A stretch of DNA of 64,000 nucleotides from Gelatoporia subvermispora B (GCA_000320605.2 KB445798.1:1-64000); one strand, 5' to 3'. Positions 1 to 11,229 are shown, counted from the first letter of the stretch. Notes: generated from the sequence alone by a model not told the origin. Translations and numbers: made by a program.

Positions 1-1724
1 CCGCGTTCATTTCCCCACTGCGAACGTTGGTGTTCCAGGTCGGCTTCTGCCTTCCAGCGCCCGCATGTCACTACACCGCATTGGGTCGTTCCGCACCCCG
101 TATGGGGCTCTGCGCAAAGCAGAGGAGGTGGGTGGCATCGTAGGTATTCGAGATTGTCGGTCCGGCTGTCGTAAACCGCGACGTCGTGGGCTTGAGGGTT
201 CTTTTGGTGCCGCCTCAGGTTAAACTCGAGTTGGCCGAGGCCGCCCCGAGCCCGCTGACTTGGCATTTTCTGAAAGATTTCCGCGGAAATAGGAATGCGA
301 ACGACGAAAGAAATGCGTCGTAGAGATGATTAGTGGTAGGTGTTTGGTATTGTAGAGCTCGACAGGACACGTCATCGCGAGGGAGGGCCCTCAGGTGCTC
401 GGCGCCTAATCGAGATGGTGGTGGTTGCGGATCAAGGAAGGCGCAAACAAGAGCAGTTGACGTCCGCAACTAAGCACCGTGATTTAGGCTCGTCTCAACC
501 CGATGTCAGTCACAAACTGCTTGTTCTTCCTTTTGCTCATTGGATTTGACGCAAATGGATAGCTTTGTAGGTTTCGCGATATAATTGCTGGACCATATTT
601 TCGAGCTTAGTTCGTTTGGATGTCATCCTTTACATCGTTCACTGGGCAATTCAGGAAGGTCGCTCTTGTCTTCGACTCGTCTTGCTCGCTACATGACAGT
701 ACACTCTGGGGCATTTCACCAAGTGGTGTCGCCAACTTGTGCTGTACAAAGCGTACGGTGATCTTTACATGTTCATCTACACAAACGGAGGCAAAGCTAC
801 TTTTCTGGTTCCTAATGGCTATTCGACCGGTCTTCATGACGTCCCTGTCATCATATACCACACTATCCCCCAGGTGTAGCAAAAGTTCCCCGTGATCCCA
901 GTCAACGCACATATACAAACGGCCACATACGCATGGAAGAATCATTACGTAAGTTACCACAGTCTGCGGCATGGTCGTCCGAATGATCTGTCGACGTCTA
1001 TTCAGATCAATCGATGTCTATATTTCGTTCTTCAAGAGTTCCCGACATTCCTGTAATACAGAATGCTCAAGGAAGATCGTCTCAATTGAGTCGACCAGTC
1101 TCACATGAGATCATCCGTATAGGCTACTTTCACCGAATATGGCAGGGCGCCGGCTGCGCCATGCAAGAAGACCACTGGATAAGGTTATCCCATCGGTATC
1201 TAACTATGGACTTAAGCAGTCTGGTGTCTCTGATCGAACCAATGGATAATCTGCTTCTGGGCAGTTGCGGAGCGCTTGTCGGTCATTGTCTCTACCCGCC
1301 CTCGTTCCTCGACAGCATCAAGAACCCTTCAGCATTGTATGCGTCAGTAGCCGGGTGGTCCATCGGCATCGGAATTAAGGCAATCTCCAACCCCGTGCCG
1401 CTTGCTGTAAATTTCAGACACTGATCAACGAGAAAGAACGTCGCTGCCTTGACTCTTTCGGCCGGCATTACAACGCTTGTAATCCCCAGAAGATTCTCAG
1501 ATGTTAGGGTTTCGCAGTGGATGCGGATATACAAGAATGCGAGACTGATATCTCGTGAGTACCTACGTCCTTGAATGTACCCGGGCCAGGCTCAGGCTGT
1601 ACATCGGTTTAGGGAAGCCTAAATATCGCGAAACGAATTGTGATGCCCAACCCCCTCTACCACCTCATTTGACTCGTGGTCATCAACGCGGGGACGTATA
1701 GATATACTTGGAAGCTATGTGCGC
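1..1724. other. No supported gene
   Basis: Only short, mutually overlapping open frames are present on both strands. None shows a recognisable domain, a consistent chain of intron junctions, or a second copy in the window. The stretch looks like decayed or non-coding accessory DNA. A partial gene whose remainder lies left of base 1 cannot be excluded. Confidence 0.5.
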
Positions 1725-1949
1725 TTTCAGGTTACGCAATGGTTGACCATGAGTGGCATGCCCGCTCTGGGTCAGTGTCTGGCTGTAACGGCGGAGGTTG
1801 CAACTTGTCGGAATTCTCTGATCGGACAGAGGCACATGCCGTCGAAGAACAAGCCTCATGACCAGCTTCCTCCGGAGATATCTTTCACCGTGTCTTGTCT
1901 ACGTAACGAATTCCGAGACTGTCAGGTCTCATAGTCATTATCTCGCGGA

Positions 1950-1957
1950 TATATAAG
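1950..1957 (+). promoter_or_regulatory. TATA box of left small gene
   Basis: TATATAAG lies about 150 bp before the start codon and is preceded by a CTCGCGGAT block that is conserved in the inverted copy (TATAAAAG, complement of 4913-4920). Conservation in both arms supports a core promoter role. The leader between this site and the ATG contains a likely intron. Confidence 0.6.
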
Positions 1958-2110
1958 CTGGCCTTGAGACAGTCTCCTCAGCTCAATAGCAACCAGCCTC
2001 AGCACTCTCAACTACTCGCTTTTACTTCCAAACAACATCGTGAGTTCGCCCCCCTCAGCTGCGCAGCATGCACACTGCTCAGCGCTCAGTTGCCATTCAC
2101 AGCAGTCATC

Positions 2111-2428
2111 ATGCCGACCGCCACTGGCACTGTTACTCTCTCTGCAGATAGTGCATCCAAATTTCAGGCGACGTTCACCGTCGGCGGTCTCCGCCAGATC
2201 TTCTCGGGCAACCTCTCCGAGAGCATGCCGACGTTCACGACGAGCAGCGCCACCCTAACCTACTCCAGCACCAACGACCTCACTGGCACGCGCGTGTTCG
2301 AAGGCATCATCGGCGCGACGACCCTCAAGCTCACCTTCGGTGATGGTCCTATGATCACCGGTGACCTTTCTACCAGTGTTGGCATGGCGTTCTCTGTGAA
2401 CGGCTCTGGTGATTGGGAGTCGAACTGA
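2111..2428 (+). CDS. Small beta-rich cytosolic protein, copy A (unknown function)
   Basis: A single-exon 105-residue protein with no signal peptide, membrane segment or cysteine. It is rich in Thr, Ser, Gly and aliphatic residues in an alternating pattern that suggests an all-beta fold. I recognise no family with confidence. Small all-beta proteins of this kind in mushrooms include lectin-like and fruit-body proteins, but nothing here proves that. The ATG at 2111 is chosen because both copies begin MPTA there, just after a probable leader intron (GTGAGTTC near 2039 to CACAG near 2101). The stop is followed by a GTGAGC tract also shared by both copies, possibly a 3'-UTR intron. Its twin at 4453-4770 is about 85 percent identical by eye and differs mostly in the first 25 residues. 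Confidence 0.75.
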   Translation: MPTATGTVTLSADSASKFQATFTVGGLRQIFSGNLSESMPTFTTSSATLTYSSTNDLTGTRVFEGIIGATTLKLTFGDGPMITGDLSTSVGMAFSVNGSGDWESN

Positions 2429-2879
2429 GGTGAGCAATTTGCACTTGGCAGAATTACAGTGGTAACTGATTGCATTCATATTCTGTGTAGTGTATTCCGC
2501 CAGGCCTCGAAACAACGGCTCGCGGGTCGCATTGGCCGTAGTGATCTGTTGGATCTGCCCTGATATATTTGGCTTGAGTTGTACTGTGTACATGATATAA
2601 CATGACGTTATGGACCAAAATGACTGTTACTGGAGCCTTACGAACGGCATCACTACTCGAATATGGGCGAGAATCGATCTCATGGCCCTTCCAGGCCTTG
2701 TCCACCAAGAATCATGGTTTTGGCCCGACAATGTCATCCGAAGACCCACAACCAGCTGCACATGAGACTCAGAGTGACTGGATACGTTTGCTGTGCCATA
2801 CGTTCAATTCCGAATCGAGCCGAGTTGAAATAATCTCGATCGACGCCGATTGCTTTGGCTCTCTAGGACGAGTCCAAGT

Positions 2880-3610
2880 GTGCGCACTACCGTTCCGAAC
2901 ACACGATGTCTTCAACATCTCTCAGCCGGTTTCTGTACACGAATTTCGTTCTAGCAATCCTGAGATTCGAATTTATCACGACGATGGGACCCCTTCTGCT
3001 ATCTCATGCAGAACATCCTTCTCTCCACTCTCCTCAGCTAGTGCGTACAGCTGCCCTCGTGGGTTCTGCCGCAATGCTCCAGGGGTGTCGAATCCGACTT
3101 TTGAAGACATGATTATCAACAAATCGTCGAAACATCATAAACAACGCATGATTCGTCCTGCATCGAGAACGAGCTATTGTAGCTAAACCACTCACGATCG
3201 TGTTCACATCCATGATAGTTCGCAGACAGTGTGCGACAATTGTCAGGGTTACGTCCCTCCCCAGTTCATTCCGCAGCGATTGCTGTGAAACCGAATCCGT
3301 CGCATGATCTTTCTCGGTTGTGCAGCGCAAGCTCATTGCCATAGCCCAATTCTGCACTGATCCATCACGGACGTCGCTGTGCCACGACCAGTCATCGAGC
3401 GGACCGGTAGGTACAGTTAGAATAATCCCTTCATCAAGAATCAAAATCTTGCTCTGCCGGAAAATTGTCCGTGCCAATGCGAGAATCTGTTACTGGCTGA
3501 CAGACAGATTGCTGCCGCCTCTCGGAATTTCGCTGTCCAACGTAATGTGCCCCTCATCGTCCTAGCTCTGCAGTGAGAAGAGGCATGATCACCAGCTTTG
3601 AGGTTCGGTG
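2880..3610 (-). pseudogene. Decayed 3' fragment of an ABCC transporter (NBD2 end)
   Basis: Read on the minus strand, this matches the last ~750 bp of the intact transporter at 42242-49324: the segment before the second ABC signature, the Walker B tract (ILILDE), the region after it, the stop (complement of 2976-2978) and some 3' flank. It is broken. A stop codon replaces the arginine codon right after the SVSQ of the signature, the intron downstream of Walker B has lost a clear donor, and frames change several times. The remains of introns at the parent's positions show that it arose by DNA duplication, not by reverse transcription. Everything upstream of NBD2 is missing. Confidence 0.85.
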
Positions 3611-4394
3611 AGCACATGTCACCGCCGCTACCGACGCTAGCAACCTCTCCCTCAGAACCTTCATGCGTCACGCTGATTGCCGTGCGTTCCATGAGCTATC
3701 ATATATCAAGAGCCACGCGGGTGGATGCGATGTCGAACACGCCCTATATCAGTTACTCGCGGAGCCCTTGCTCTTGTTGTGTCTTCATTAGGACAAGATA
3801 TTGATGGCGATGTTACATTCTGTCTATTTGCTGTCGTCATTCCATAAGGAGTCGTCCTCTTTTGTGTCCTTTCTGTACGCGGTGCTATTCATGTCTACAC
3901 TTGTCTCTCTTGATCCTGTAGACGCGGTTGAGATTCACCATTACACTGAGAATTGAGTTTACTGTGTGAGCAGACATGCTGAGGTGATATCTGACTAGTC
4001 TTATAAGGATCAGCACCTTCGAAATTGTTCAATAGGAAATCAATATGCCGCGGTCAGGTCGCATAGGGAATTCTCAACCAAGACAACTATAACCAGACTT
4101 TCCATGATCCTTGGGAAGCTATCGCATCTATTTGTTCTAGGTCTCGTGTGCGTCATTGCGTGACCAATGGCACTGCTATTGTCAGATCGAAGTGTGAGTC
4201 TTGATGAACTAGACCGAAGGGAGCCACGAGATCACCTCTAACCTCTCGCTTGATGTAGAACGTCCGCTCATAATGGTCCAGAATCAGTGATTTCGGTCCA
4301 TATCGTCATTTTATATCACATTATAGGATCCAGATAAATCTAAGAGATCACTAGAGCCAATACGATCCACGACCCCCGTCCGGAGTCCGGCAGG
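3611..4394. other. Spacer between ABC relic and right arm; no gene seen
   Basis: AT-richer sequence with only short open frames. I saw no domain, no match to the rest of the transporter and no match to other parts of the window. Confidence 0.45.
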
Positions 4395-5155
4395 GGACTC
4401 TGCAAAGGCAATCAGTAACCAGTGTGACACCGCAAAATGCGAATCGCTCACCTCAGTTCGACTCCCAATCACCAGAGCCGTTCACAGAAAACGCCATGCC
4501 AACACTGGCGGTAAGGTCAGCAGTGATGATGGGGCCATCACCGAAGGTGAGCTTGAGGGTCGTTGCACCGATGATGCCTTCGAATACTCGCGTGCCAGTG
4601 AGGTCGTTGGTGCTGGAGTAGGTCAGGGTGGCGCTGCTCGACGAGAACGTCGGGAGACTCTCGGAGAGGTTGCCCGTGAAGACCTGGCGGAGACCGCCGA
4701 CGGTGAACGTCGCGACGATCTTGGACTCGCTGTCCGCAATACGAGCAATAGAGCCACTGGCGGTCGGCATTATGTTTGCTGTGGGTGGCAAATGAGCGAT
4801 GTACGTGTATCGCTACTGAGGTGAACTCACAGTGTTGTGTTGGAAGTAGGAGTAGCTGAGAGTGCTGAAGCTGGTCGTTCTTGAGCTGAGGAGACTATCG
4901 TGAAACAATCAGCTTTTATATCCGCGAGACATAGGCTATGAGACCTGAGAGTCTCGGACTTCGTGGTATAGACAACACACGGCGAAACAGATCTCCGGAG
5001 GAAGCTGGTCATGAGGCTTGTTCTTCGACGGCGTGTACCTCTGTCCGATCAATGAATTCTGACGGGCTACCACGTCCGTTGTCTTAGTCAGACTGTACCC
5101 AACCTAAAGCGTCATGCAGGCTACAGCACGCCACCGGATAACCTGAAGACGTGTC
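4395..5155 (-). repeat. Right arm of the inverted gene duplication
   Basis: Reverse-complement counterpart of 1725-2475, carrying the second small gene with its promoter (TATAAAAG, complement of 4913-4920), leader intron and about 60 bp of 3' flank. Similarity fades beyond about 5155 on one side and 4395 on the other. Confidence 0.8.
4453..4770 (-). CDS. Small beta-rich cytosolic protein, copy B (unknown function)
   Basis: A 105-residue twin of the protein at 2111-2428, read on the opposite strand. Residues from about 26 to the end (VGGLRQ onward, ending GSGDWESN) are almost unchanged, while the first 25 differ at about ten positions. An in-frame ATG seven codons upstream exists here (MPPTANI), but the left copy lacks it and it lies at the probable leader-intron acceptor, so the MPTA start is preferred. 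The reading frame is intact, so both copies are probably functional. No cysteines, signal peptide or membrane segment. Function unknown. Confidence 0.75.
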   Translation of the reverse strand: MPTASGSIARIADSESKIVATFTVGGLRQVFTGNLSESLPTFSSSSATLTYSSTNDLTGTRVFEGIIGATTLKLTFGDGPIITADLTASVGMAFSVNGSGDWESN

Positions 5156-6722
5156 CTCACACCGACCATGCCAAGATATCCGGTGGTGCTGTTTCCACAA
5201 TCTGCACGGGATTTTGAACGGAATTAACAATACAAACTACATGATGCCTATGAGCCAGCATATGTCGAAGAACGGCCATTACCACTACTTACCTGCCTTT
5301 GCACTCATGCATATACGCAAACCCACATTAAATGAACCCACGTGTAGCTATGAATGAGCTATGCGCCTGCCACGATGCGTAGCCGCCTGAACACTAACGT
5401 TCCTGGAAGGCCGCAAATGGCATGGGGTCTGGCATTGTCACTGCAGAATCGAACCTTAACCGACGTCTATACATCGCCCAGATAATGATGCCTGGAATGG
5501 TATGGCCTTCGAGATGATGTCGAATAAGCACTCCAAAGCGTGCGTAGGCGCTTTACGGCTCCTAGAGACGGTATCGATGTCTGTCGTGCAATGCAAGCTA
5601 GACTAGTCAACCCCAATGTAATGACACCCACAAGACCATTTGCTTATTCCGACCACGATACTGAGCTCTGTGGAGAATCTGTGGGTACGTGCAACCATTG
5701 TACATGGATCCCATGTGTGCAGGGAAGTGATCGGTTCCATAATCCGCGGGACATTTGCACAGGCCATGCTGTGCGAAAGGGCACTGGGAATCCCCGAAGA
5801 ATGGAATAAGGAAGTGTTGGTGTGAATGGATACCAAGTGAGTCATTCGAACCACCATGCCGCGAGCTTTGGTAGCTTATGTAATAGCTCCTCCATGCATA
5901 TCTTGACGTTTGAAGTTGTGTGCGAATCGGTGCCGCCGTCAATGCGAGCAGCACTATTGCAGCTGCAAATGGACATGAATACCGAGCGCGGACATAACAT
6001 GGGATAAGAGAACGGCCTGTCATACAACAGATGGAGACTCTGGAGGCGTACCCATCGGTTTGCAAGTTACTCATACTAAGACTTTGGAGCGGCTCACGCC
6101 CTCTCCTTTGTATTGACCATTTCCTTCAGAGTGTTTGAGATGGTTCATAGGGACAACATGTCTTGAATGGAAACTCACGTCTGCTGCTGCCGGGAAATCC
6201 AGTACTTTCATTGCTCCGCTAGAGTTGCACGATCGCCGAGATTGGCTGCAGGGATGCCGGTGGAGCTGAGTTGTCAGCAGTCGAGCCGTCTCATTATCAC
6301 ATGCCCGCAAGCTTCCTGGGCCGCTGTCGACGGGAGCGAGAGGCAGAGCAACGCCATCAAGTAGCAATCGAGTAGGTGAGAAGTGCGCCGCATTAAAAAT
6401 ATTGCGCATTCTTCAGATGTTGCGAATCACTGCAACTGGAAATCCGTGGAGGTAGATTTCTCGCGGGCATCTCCGCGGTGGTCAGAGCTCTGATATTTAG
6501 AAGAAAGTGATCCATCGAAATCACCAGTAGCTTGTAGCCATATGCTTCTCGCTGCAGAGGGGATTGTTAAAGGCACCAGAAGACGTATTGAGTACAACAG
6601 TGTATGTATTACAGAGGGGTGGGATAGACGTGGATGCGGATGTCATTTGTTGACCGGTTCATCTTGCGCTGACATAGGGAAGTCTGGAGGCAAAAGGCCG
6701 TCAGGTAGGACAGTGACTGACG
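5156..6722. other. Gene-poor stretch before elongin C
   Basis: The open frames are short (up to 155 codons on the minus strand at 5607-6074) and overlap others on both strands. They lack recognisable domains, and I could not join them through splice sites into a sensible product. The part from about 6400 to 6722 is presumably the 3' flank of elongin C. Confidence 0.45.
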
Positions 6723-7297
6723 TTAGCACTCGTAATAGTCTGCTGCCATCAGACTGCAATGCAGGCGTTGTCAGTGTCATTTGCGCGACTGCCATATCAA
6801 CACGCACAGCTCAATCGCAACCTCGGGCGGGAGTCGCTCAAGGAAGTCTGGGATCTCCTCTTTCTTCATACGCGAGTTGTCATACAGGGCCTTGTACTGT
6901 AGGTATTCGCACAGTCTCTCCACGACAGCGCCTCTGAGACCACTAGTAAGCACAAGGCTTTGTCTAGGGTGAGATGAGTCATGAGAACATACCGTTCGTC
7001 CAGGTGGCAAGTGTTTGAGACCGCTTCCGCAAAGCTACCTACATTTAGTCCAGCCGTTAGCACACAGTAATGCATATTGCAAGAATACGCACTCTCCGCG
7101 CTTAACATGTTCTTGAGGGTGACACTTCCGCAGGCGACATGGCGACGGACGAGGAAGCTATAGCCGTCGTTGCTGGTCAGACGTACCCAGTCATTATTTT
7201 TGTTATCTGTGTTCGCCTGTTCCCGTATTTCAGTCAGCATCATGCATTGTTTGTTCATCAACGGAGATATGATAGAGGAGAATAGGCGTACCGACAT
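6723..7297 (-). CDS. ELC1: Elongin C (SKP1/BTB-fold adaptor)
   Basis: Elongin C is the small BTB/POZ-like adaptor that joins BC-box proteins to cullin ubiquitin ligases and to elongin A. Five exons fit (7292-7297, 7093-7216, 6993-7038, 6808-6942, 6723-6753) and give 342 coding bases, 113 residues, close to the 112 of the human protein. Family landmarks are the WVRLTSNDGYSFLVRR strand near residues 12-27, the NMLS segment, a Tyr-rich helix (LCEYLQYKALYDN), the EIPDF motif, and a C-terminus ELLMAADYYEC that parallels the animal ELLMAANFLDC. Without the last intron the frame would end in an unrelated WQSRK tail, so the last 31-bp exon is supported by homology. The first exon carries only ATG plus one codon. 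The gene diverges from UBC13 across 268 bp. Confidence 0.9.
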
Positions 7298-7565
7298 GAC
7301 GACGTCGAGGATGGTTTGATTACAAGCCCTCGACGCGTCTGTGGCTGAGGAGGCACCGCCACGGGTCCGGTTATCTTATCTAATCTGGTAACCTCTTATA
7401 ATTGGATAAACCCCATACTTACGGAGGTTGTGGGTCGCAAAAATATATTTAACTGGTGTAATTGCTACCCAAGGAGAGCACTCGGCTCGTGTTCTCTTGC
7501 TTTGTCTTCGCCGGATCTGATATCGACGACGCTCTCTACCACATCCTCTTTGCCCCATTCAGATC
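7298..7565. promoter_or_regulatory. Shared divergent promoter of elongin C and UBC13
   Basis: The start codons of the two genes are 268 bp apart on opposite strands, so all proximal control elements of both must lie here. There is no strong TATA box; short AT-rich tracts lie near 7385-7400 and 7437-7450. Co-regulation is an inference from the arrangement. Confidence 0.5.
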
Positions 7566-8324
7566 ATGTCCCTTCCGAAGGTACGTACTACTTATTGGAC
7601 AGGGTGCAAAGCTGGGTATTGACACCAGTGTCTCAGCGTATCATTAAGGTACGTAGGTAGTCATCTGTAGCGTCTCAGACGACCTCGAAGCCTGATCTAT
7701 ACGCCCACCCGCGACCCACCCAATCGCTGAACTGAACAGGAAACCGAACGTCTTGTAGCGGACCCGGCGCCTGGCATATCTGCTGCACCTCATGAGGACA
7801 ACCTACGATACTTTGACGTCACCATTCAAGGTCCTGATGGAAGCCCATTCCAGAGTGCGTTCCCCTCCATGCCGCCAGTGCGCGCGATCTGACACTGGCA
7901 AATCGTGGAATGTGTCAGATGGAGTGTTCCGCCTTGAACTTTTCCTGCCGGAGGAATACCCGATGAGCCCACCGAAAGTACGGTTCTTGACCAAGATCTA
8001 CCACCCCAACATCGGTGCGCTATCATATATGTGGCATATCATCTATCGCTCACGACACAGCAGACAAGCTCGGCCGCATCTGCTTAGACATTCTCAAAGG
8101 CACGTTCATCCAATCTATGCATGGATTTCCCTCTGATCCGTTGTACAGACAAGTGGTCGCCAGCCCTGCAAATCCGCACAGTCCTTCTCTCCATTCAGGC
8201 CCTCCTCAGTGCGCCCAATCCCGATGACCCTCTTGCAACGGACGTTGCGAAGCACTACAAAGAGGATGAGAAGGATGCGCAGCGCGTCAGCCGGGAATGG
8301 ACCGAGAAGTACGCCTCGGCATGA
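7566..8324 (+). CDS. UBC13: Ubiquitin-conjugating enzyme E2 N (UBC13)
   Basis: UBC13 with an MMS2/UEV partner builds K63-linked ubiquitin chains in DNA-damage tolerance and signalling. Six exons fit (7566-7580, 7636-7647, 7740-7854, 7919-8014, 8064-8099, 8149-8324), totalling 450 bases or 149 residues; the human enzyme has 152. The start MSLPKRIIKETERL matches the family N-terminus. The UBC fold follows, with [10 protein letters not shown], the HPN motif, the active-site cysteine in GRICLDILK, and the [18 protein letters not shown] tract that is typical of UBC13. Exon 2 is only 12 bp. The fifth intron starts with GC, not GT. The 3' end converges on calcineurin A with 350 bp between stop codons. 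Confidence 0.95.
8100..8148 (+). other. Probable GC-AG intron in UBC13
   Basis: Joining codon LDILK to DKWSPAL, a nearly invariant stretch of UBC13, requires the 49-bp intron to begin with GC (CTCAAAG followed by GCACGT) and end TACAG. No GT donor within a few bases keeps both frame and protein. GC donors are a known minor class, usually with an otherwise strong donor consensus as here. Confidence 0.75.
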
Positions 8325-8674
8325 TAGATAGGTCCGGCGTGTATGATGGGAGATGGGAATGTTTTGCACAGCAAAGGTGTATTGGAGGATCCTAGCTTTA
8401 TGTATAGCCTGGCGGACGTGTACGCTCTTGGAGAAGCCTTACCATTCCATTTGAGTCCATCTCCTGGCTGATCAGTCGCCCGGTCGCGTGCTGTTCTGAC
8501 GGGTACCTCATTACATTGACGTTTATTGTGTACAATCCGATCCACCTGTTTCGCTCTGATATTACATACAACAACATGGCAGGGTATCATCATGCGGGTG
8601 AACATACACATCCTGCTCTTCCGAATACATCCATCCATTCATAAGAGTATTATTTGTCAACCACCGCTTACGAC

Positions 8675-11229
8675 CTACGCAGTCTCAAATCTCTTGAGCG
8701 CGGCCGTCGGGCGCACGGGCGACTTCTTGGCCCTTGCAATGCGATCCGCAAGGCGCTCGACCACCCCACGGTCATCCAGACCCTCCTCGTTGAGTGTCTG
8801 GCGGATGATCGCCTGGAGGTTCGCCTCGCCGCCCTCGCCATCCTCGCCGACGGGCGACATGAGGCGCATGCTTGGCGCGGTGACGAGCGGGATCGGCGGC
8901 TCCAAATTGTAGTCGAACTGCGGGAGACGTTCGTTGGCGACGTCCGAGCGCCGCGCGTCGTCGAACGAGCGGATGTTGCGCTGCAACTGCATCGTCTGCA
9001 CGCCGAGCGCGTCGGGCGCGGCCATGTGGAACCCGCCTGGCCAAGATGTAGGCCCGTCGGTGGGAGCGGTCGGGGGCTGCACCTGCAGCGAGGGCGCGAG
9101 CTCGGCGACATTCTCGGCTTCCTCCCTGCGGCGGTGGTGTCAATAGCAATATGGAGGTACAACGATGAAGCGAGCGTACCGGAGAACTTGGAAGACACGC
9201 TGCATCCGCCCAACGGCCAGAATCTTGTTCTTGATCTGCTGCTTGCGCTGCGCCTCGGCGGTCGCCTCCATGAGCGTGCGGTCGGTGTCCTCCGCACCTT
9301 CCCAGTGCTCCTCATCTTCCTCGTCGCCGAATGAGGACAATTCTTCCTCCGAACAGATAGAGAGGATTGCGAGGAGCATTTCAGTGATCTTTGATCCGAC
9401 AAAGGGCAAGCTCCACGTGAAGGCATCCATGAAGTTGGGTAGCCAATACGGATGTGAGGTAGAATTGTACTGCCTGGTTTGGCATTTCGCGTAAGCTACA
9501 GTAAAGGGCTCTGGTGCATGTGTCATACCTGATAGTGATGTTCTTATTCTTGTACTTGATCACCGCTCCGCGATTGTGGTATGCATCGAGGTAGTTGGGC
9601 GCGGAAAAGATTGTGATCACAGATGGAAAGTTCTTCTTGGGTGTCTTGCGATGCATCGTGTAGCTTCATTTGAGTCAGCGACGCACTGATCCACTTTCAT
9701 GGCGATACATACCCTGCGTCTTGGGCCTCGTGACCTCGGAAAATGCCTAGGAGATCGTTCCGCTCAAGGAACTTGCACGCAGCCTCGTATCTAGACAGTA
9801 AGTGAGGCCTGTATCACAAGGCACAATTGCACTGCAACTCACGTGAAGAAATAACTACAACCGCGGGCGTGGTTGGCCTCCCAGAGAACTCCAGGCTCGA
9901 CGCCATGAGGTCGTTCCGGCGTTGGATCTTGCTATGTCAGAGCGATCGGGACCAGGGCAAAGAAAGCAAACATGAGACAACGAGAAAACTCTCTAATGTA
10001 AAGCATACTAACTTCATGCCCAAAGTTCGGAATGGGATCTGCCCATAGGAGATCACAGAGAAGCCCGTGAGATGCAGGCTCCATAAAACGGTTGACCTTC
10101 GATGGGTGACATGTATTAGCTTGTCAACGCTTAGTGATCGTGGACAACTCACGTTCTGTACATCCTGCAGCGTTAGCAACTCTGGAGATATACCTCCGTG
10201 CACGCAGAAGAATTTGCCGTCGATAAGGGCGGCTACAGGTAAGGTCTGGAAGGATCGTATACAGGCGTCGTAGATGGTTGCGGAGTACTTATGCAGGCCT
10301 TAAGACAATAAATCGTCAGAGACGTAGTAGGAGGTACTGGTTCGTTGACATACATTCGCGCTTGAATGTGAAGTACTCTGTTAGATGCCGGCATTCGTGG
10401 TTGCCTCGGAGTAGAAATAAATGCGACGGGTACCACAGCTTGAGCGCGTAGAGGTAGAGCAAGCACTGTAATGAACGTTAGTCACGCGACTCGCACGTTG
10501 CGGCGGGTCGACTCGGATACCGAACCCGATGGAACGGCAAAGACAATTCACCTCAATGCTGAAGTACCCGCGATCCACGTAATCTCCCAGGAACAAGTAA
10601 TTATTCTCGCTGAAGGACCCGCCGACTTCGAATATCTTCATAAGGTCATACTGCACGGATTCAACGTCTCATCCTCGGCCGAAGTAGCCTAAAGTGACGC
10701 ACATATTGTCCGTGAATATCTCCACACACTGGATAGTCGGATCGGAACGGGGAACGGAATCAGATTTGAAGTCATGGAAACACTATTACAGGACGCACCA
10801 GTGACCGGGCTCGGGACGTCGAGCATATTAGGTTCTCTCTGCATCAACTCCGACGTCTGCTCAAGGATAAAGAGGGCCTGCTGCTCTGTGAGACGGCCTT
10901 CCTGGAGGAAATGATTCCTGAGCATCTCGACATTAGGTCGGAGCACGCCCGTGGTCGGGTCGCGAACGTAGAAGTCCTCATCTCGCGGCGGGCGGGCGAT
11001 CGGCGGGGGGACCTGACATCCATCACACAGCAATAAAGGCAATCGTTGGACATAATCAGGCAAACAGAGAACGGGGTCAGCATGCGGCGATCTATTCGAT
11101 GCGGGCGGGGCAAGTACGTACATGCTTCACGTGCCGCTCGAGCGTGTTGCCCGGCAACTTTGGCGACACCCTGCCGTTCGCGTATGGCGAGCTGTAGTAT
11201 CCAGTCTGGTCTTCCGCAGAGGGCGGCAT
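8675..11229 (-). CDS. CNA1: Calcineurin A, catalytic subunit of protein phosphatase 2B
   Basis: The Ca2+/calmodulin-dependent Ser/Thr phosphatase that controls stress response, cell wall and morphogenesis in fungi. At least eleven exons can be joined. In order: a variable N-terminus, the PPP catalytic core with [30 protein letters not shown] and CVHGGISPE, then APNYLDAY, the calcineurin-B-binding helix ([18 protein letters not shown]), a calmodulin-binding part ([14 protein letters not shown]), and a C-terminal regulatory tail with [16 protein letters not shown]. All metal-binding and catalytic residues of the family appear to be present. The ATG at 11229 (MPPSAEDQ) is my choice; an in-frame ATG at 11337 would add 36 residues. 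An acidic insert ([10 protein letters not shown]) follows the B-binding helix. Expected length is about 600 residues. Confidence 0.93.

Larger units (their letters stand above)
1725..2475 (+). repeat. Left arm of a ~0.75-kb inverted gene duplication
   Basis: This arm holds a promoter, 5' leader, complete small gene and about 60 bp of 3' flank. The same elements occur in reverse complement at about 4395-5155. Matching blocks include the tract around 1835-1930 (complement near 4940-5060), the TATA region, the leader intron and almost the whole coding sequence. The arms have diverged more in the far upstream part than in the coding part. The ~1.9-kb spacer contains the relic of an ABC transporter. 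Arm edges are by eye and accurate to some tens of bases. Confidence 0.8.

Noticed and set aside
8654..9426. Long open frames overlapping the calcineurin A 3' end on both strands (226 and 252 codons)
   Set aside because: They are GC-rich shadows; the calcineurin frame with the [13 protein letters not shown] segment explains the sequence.
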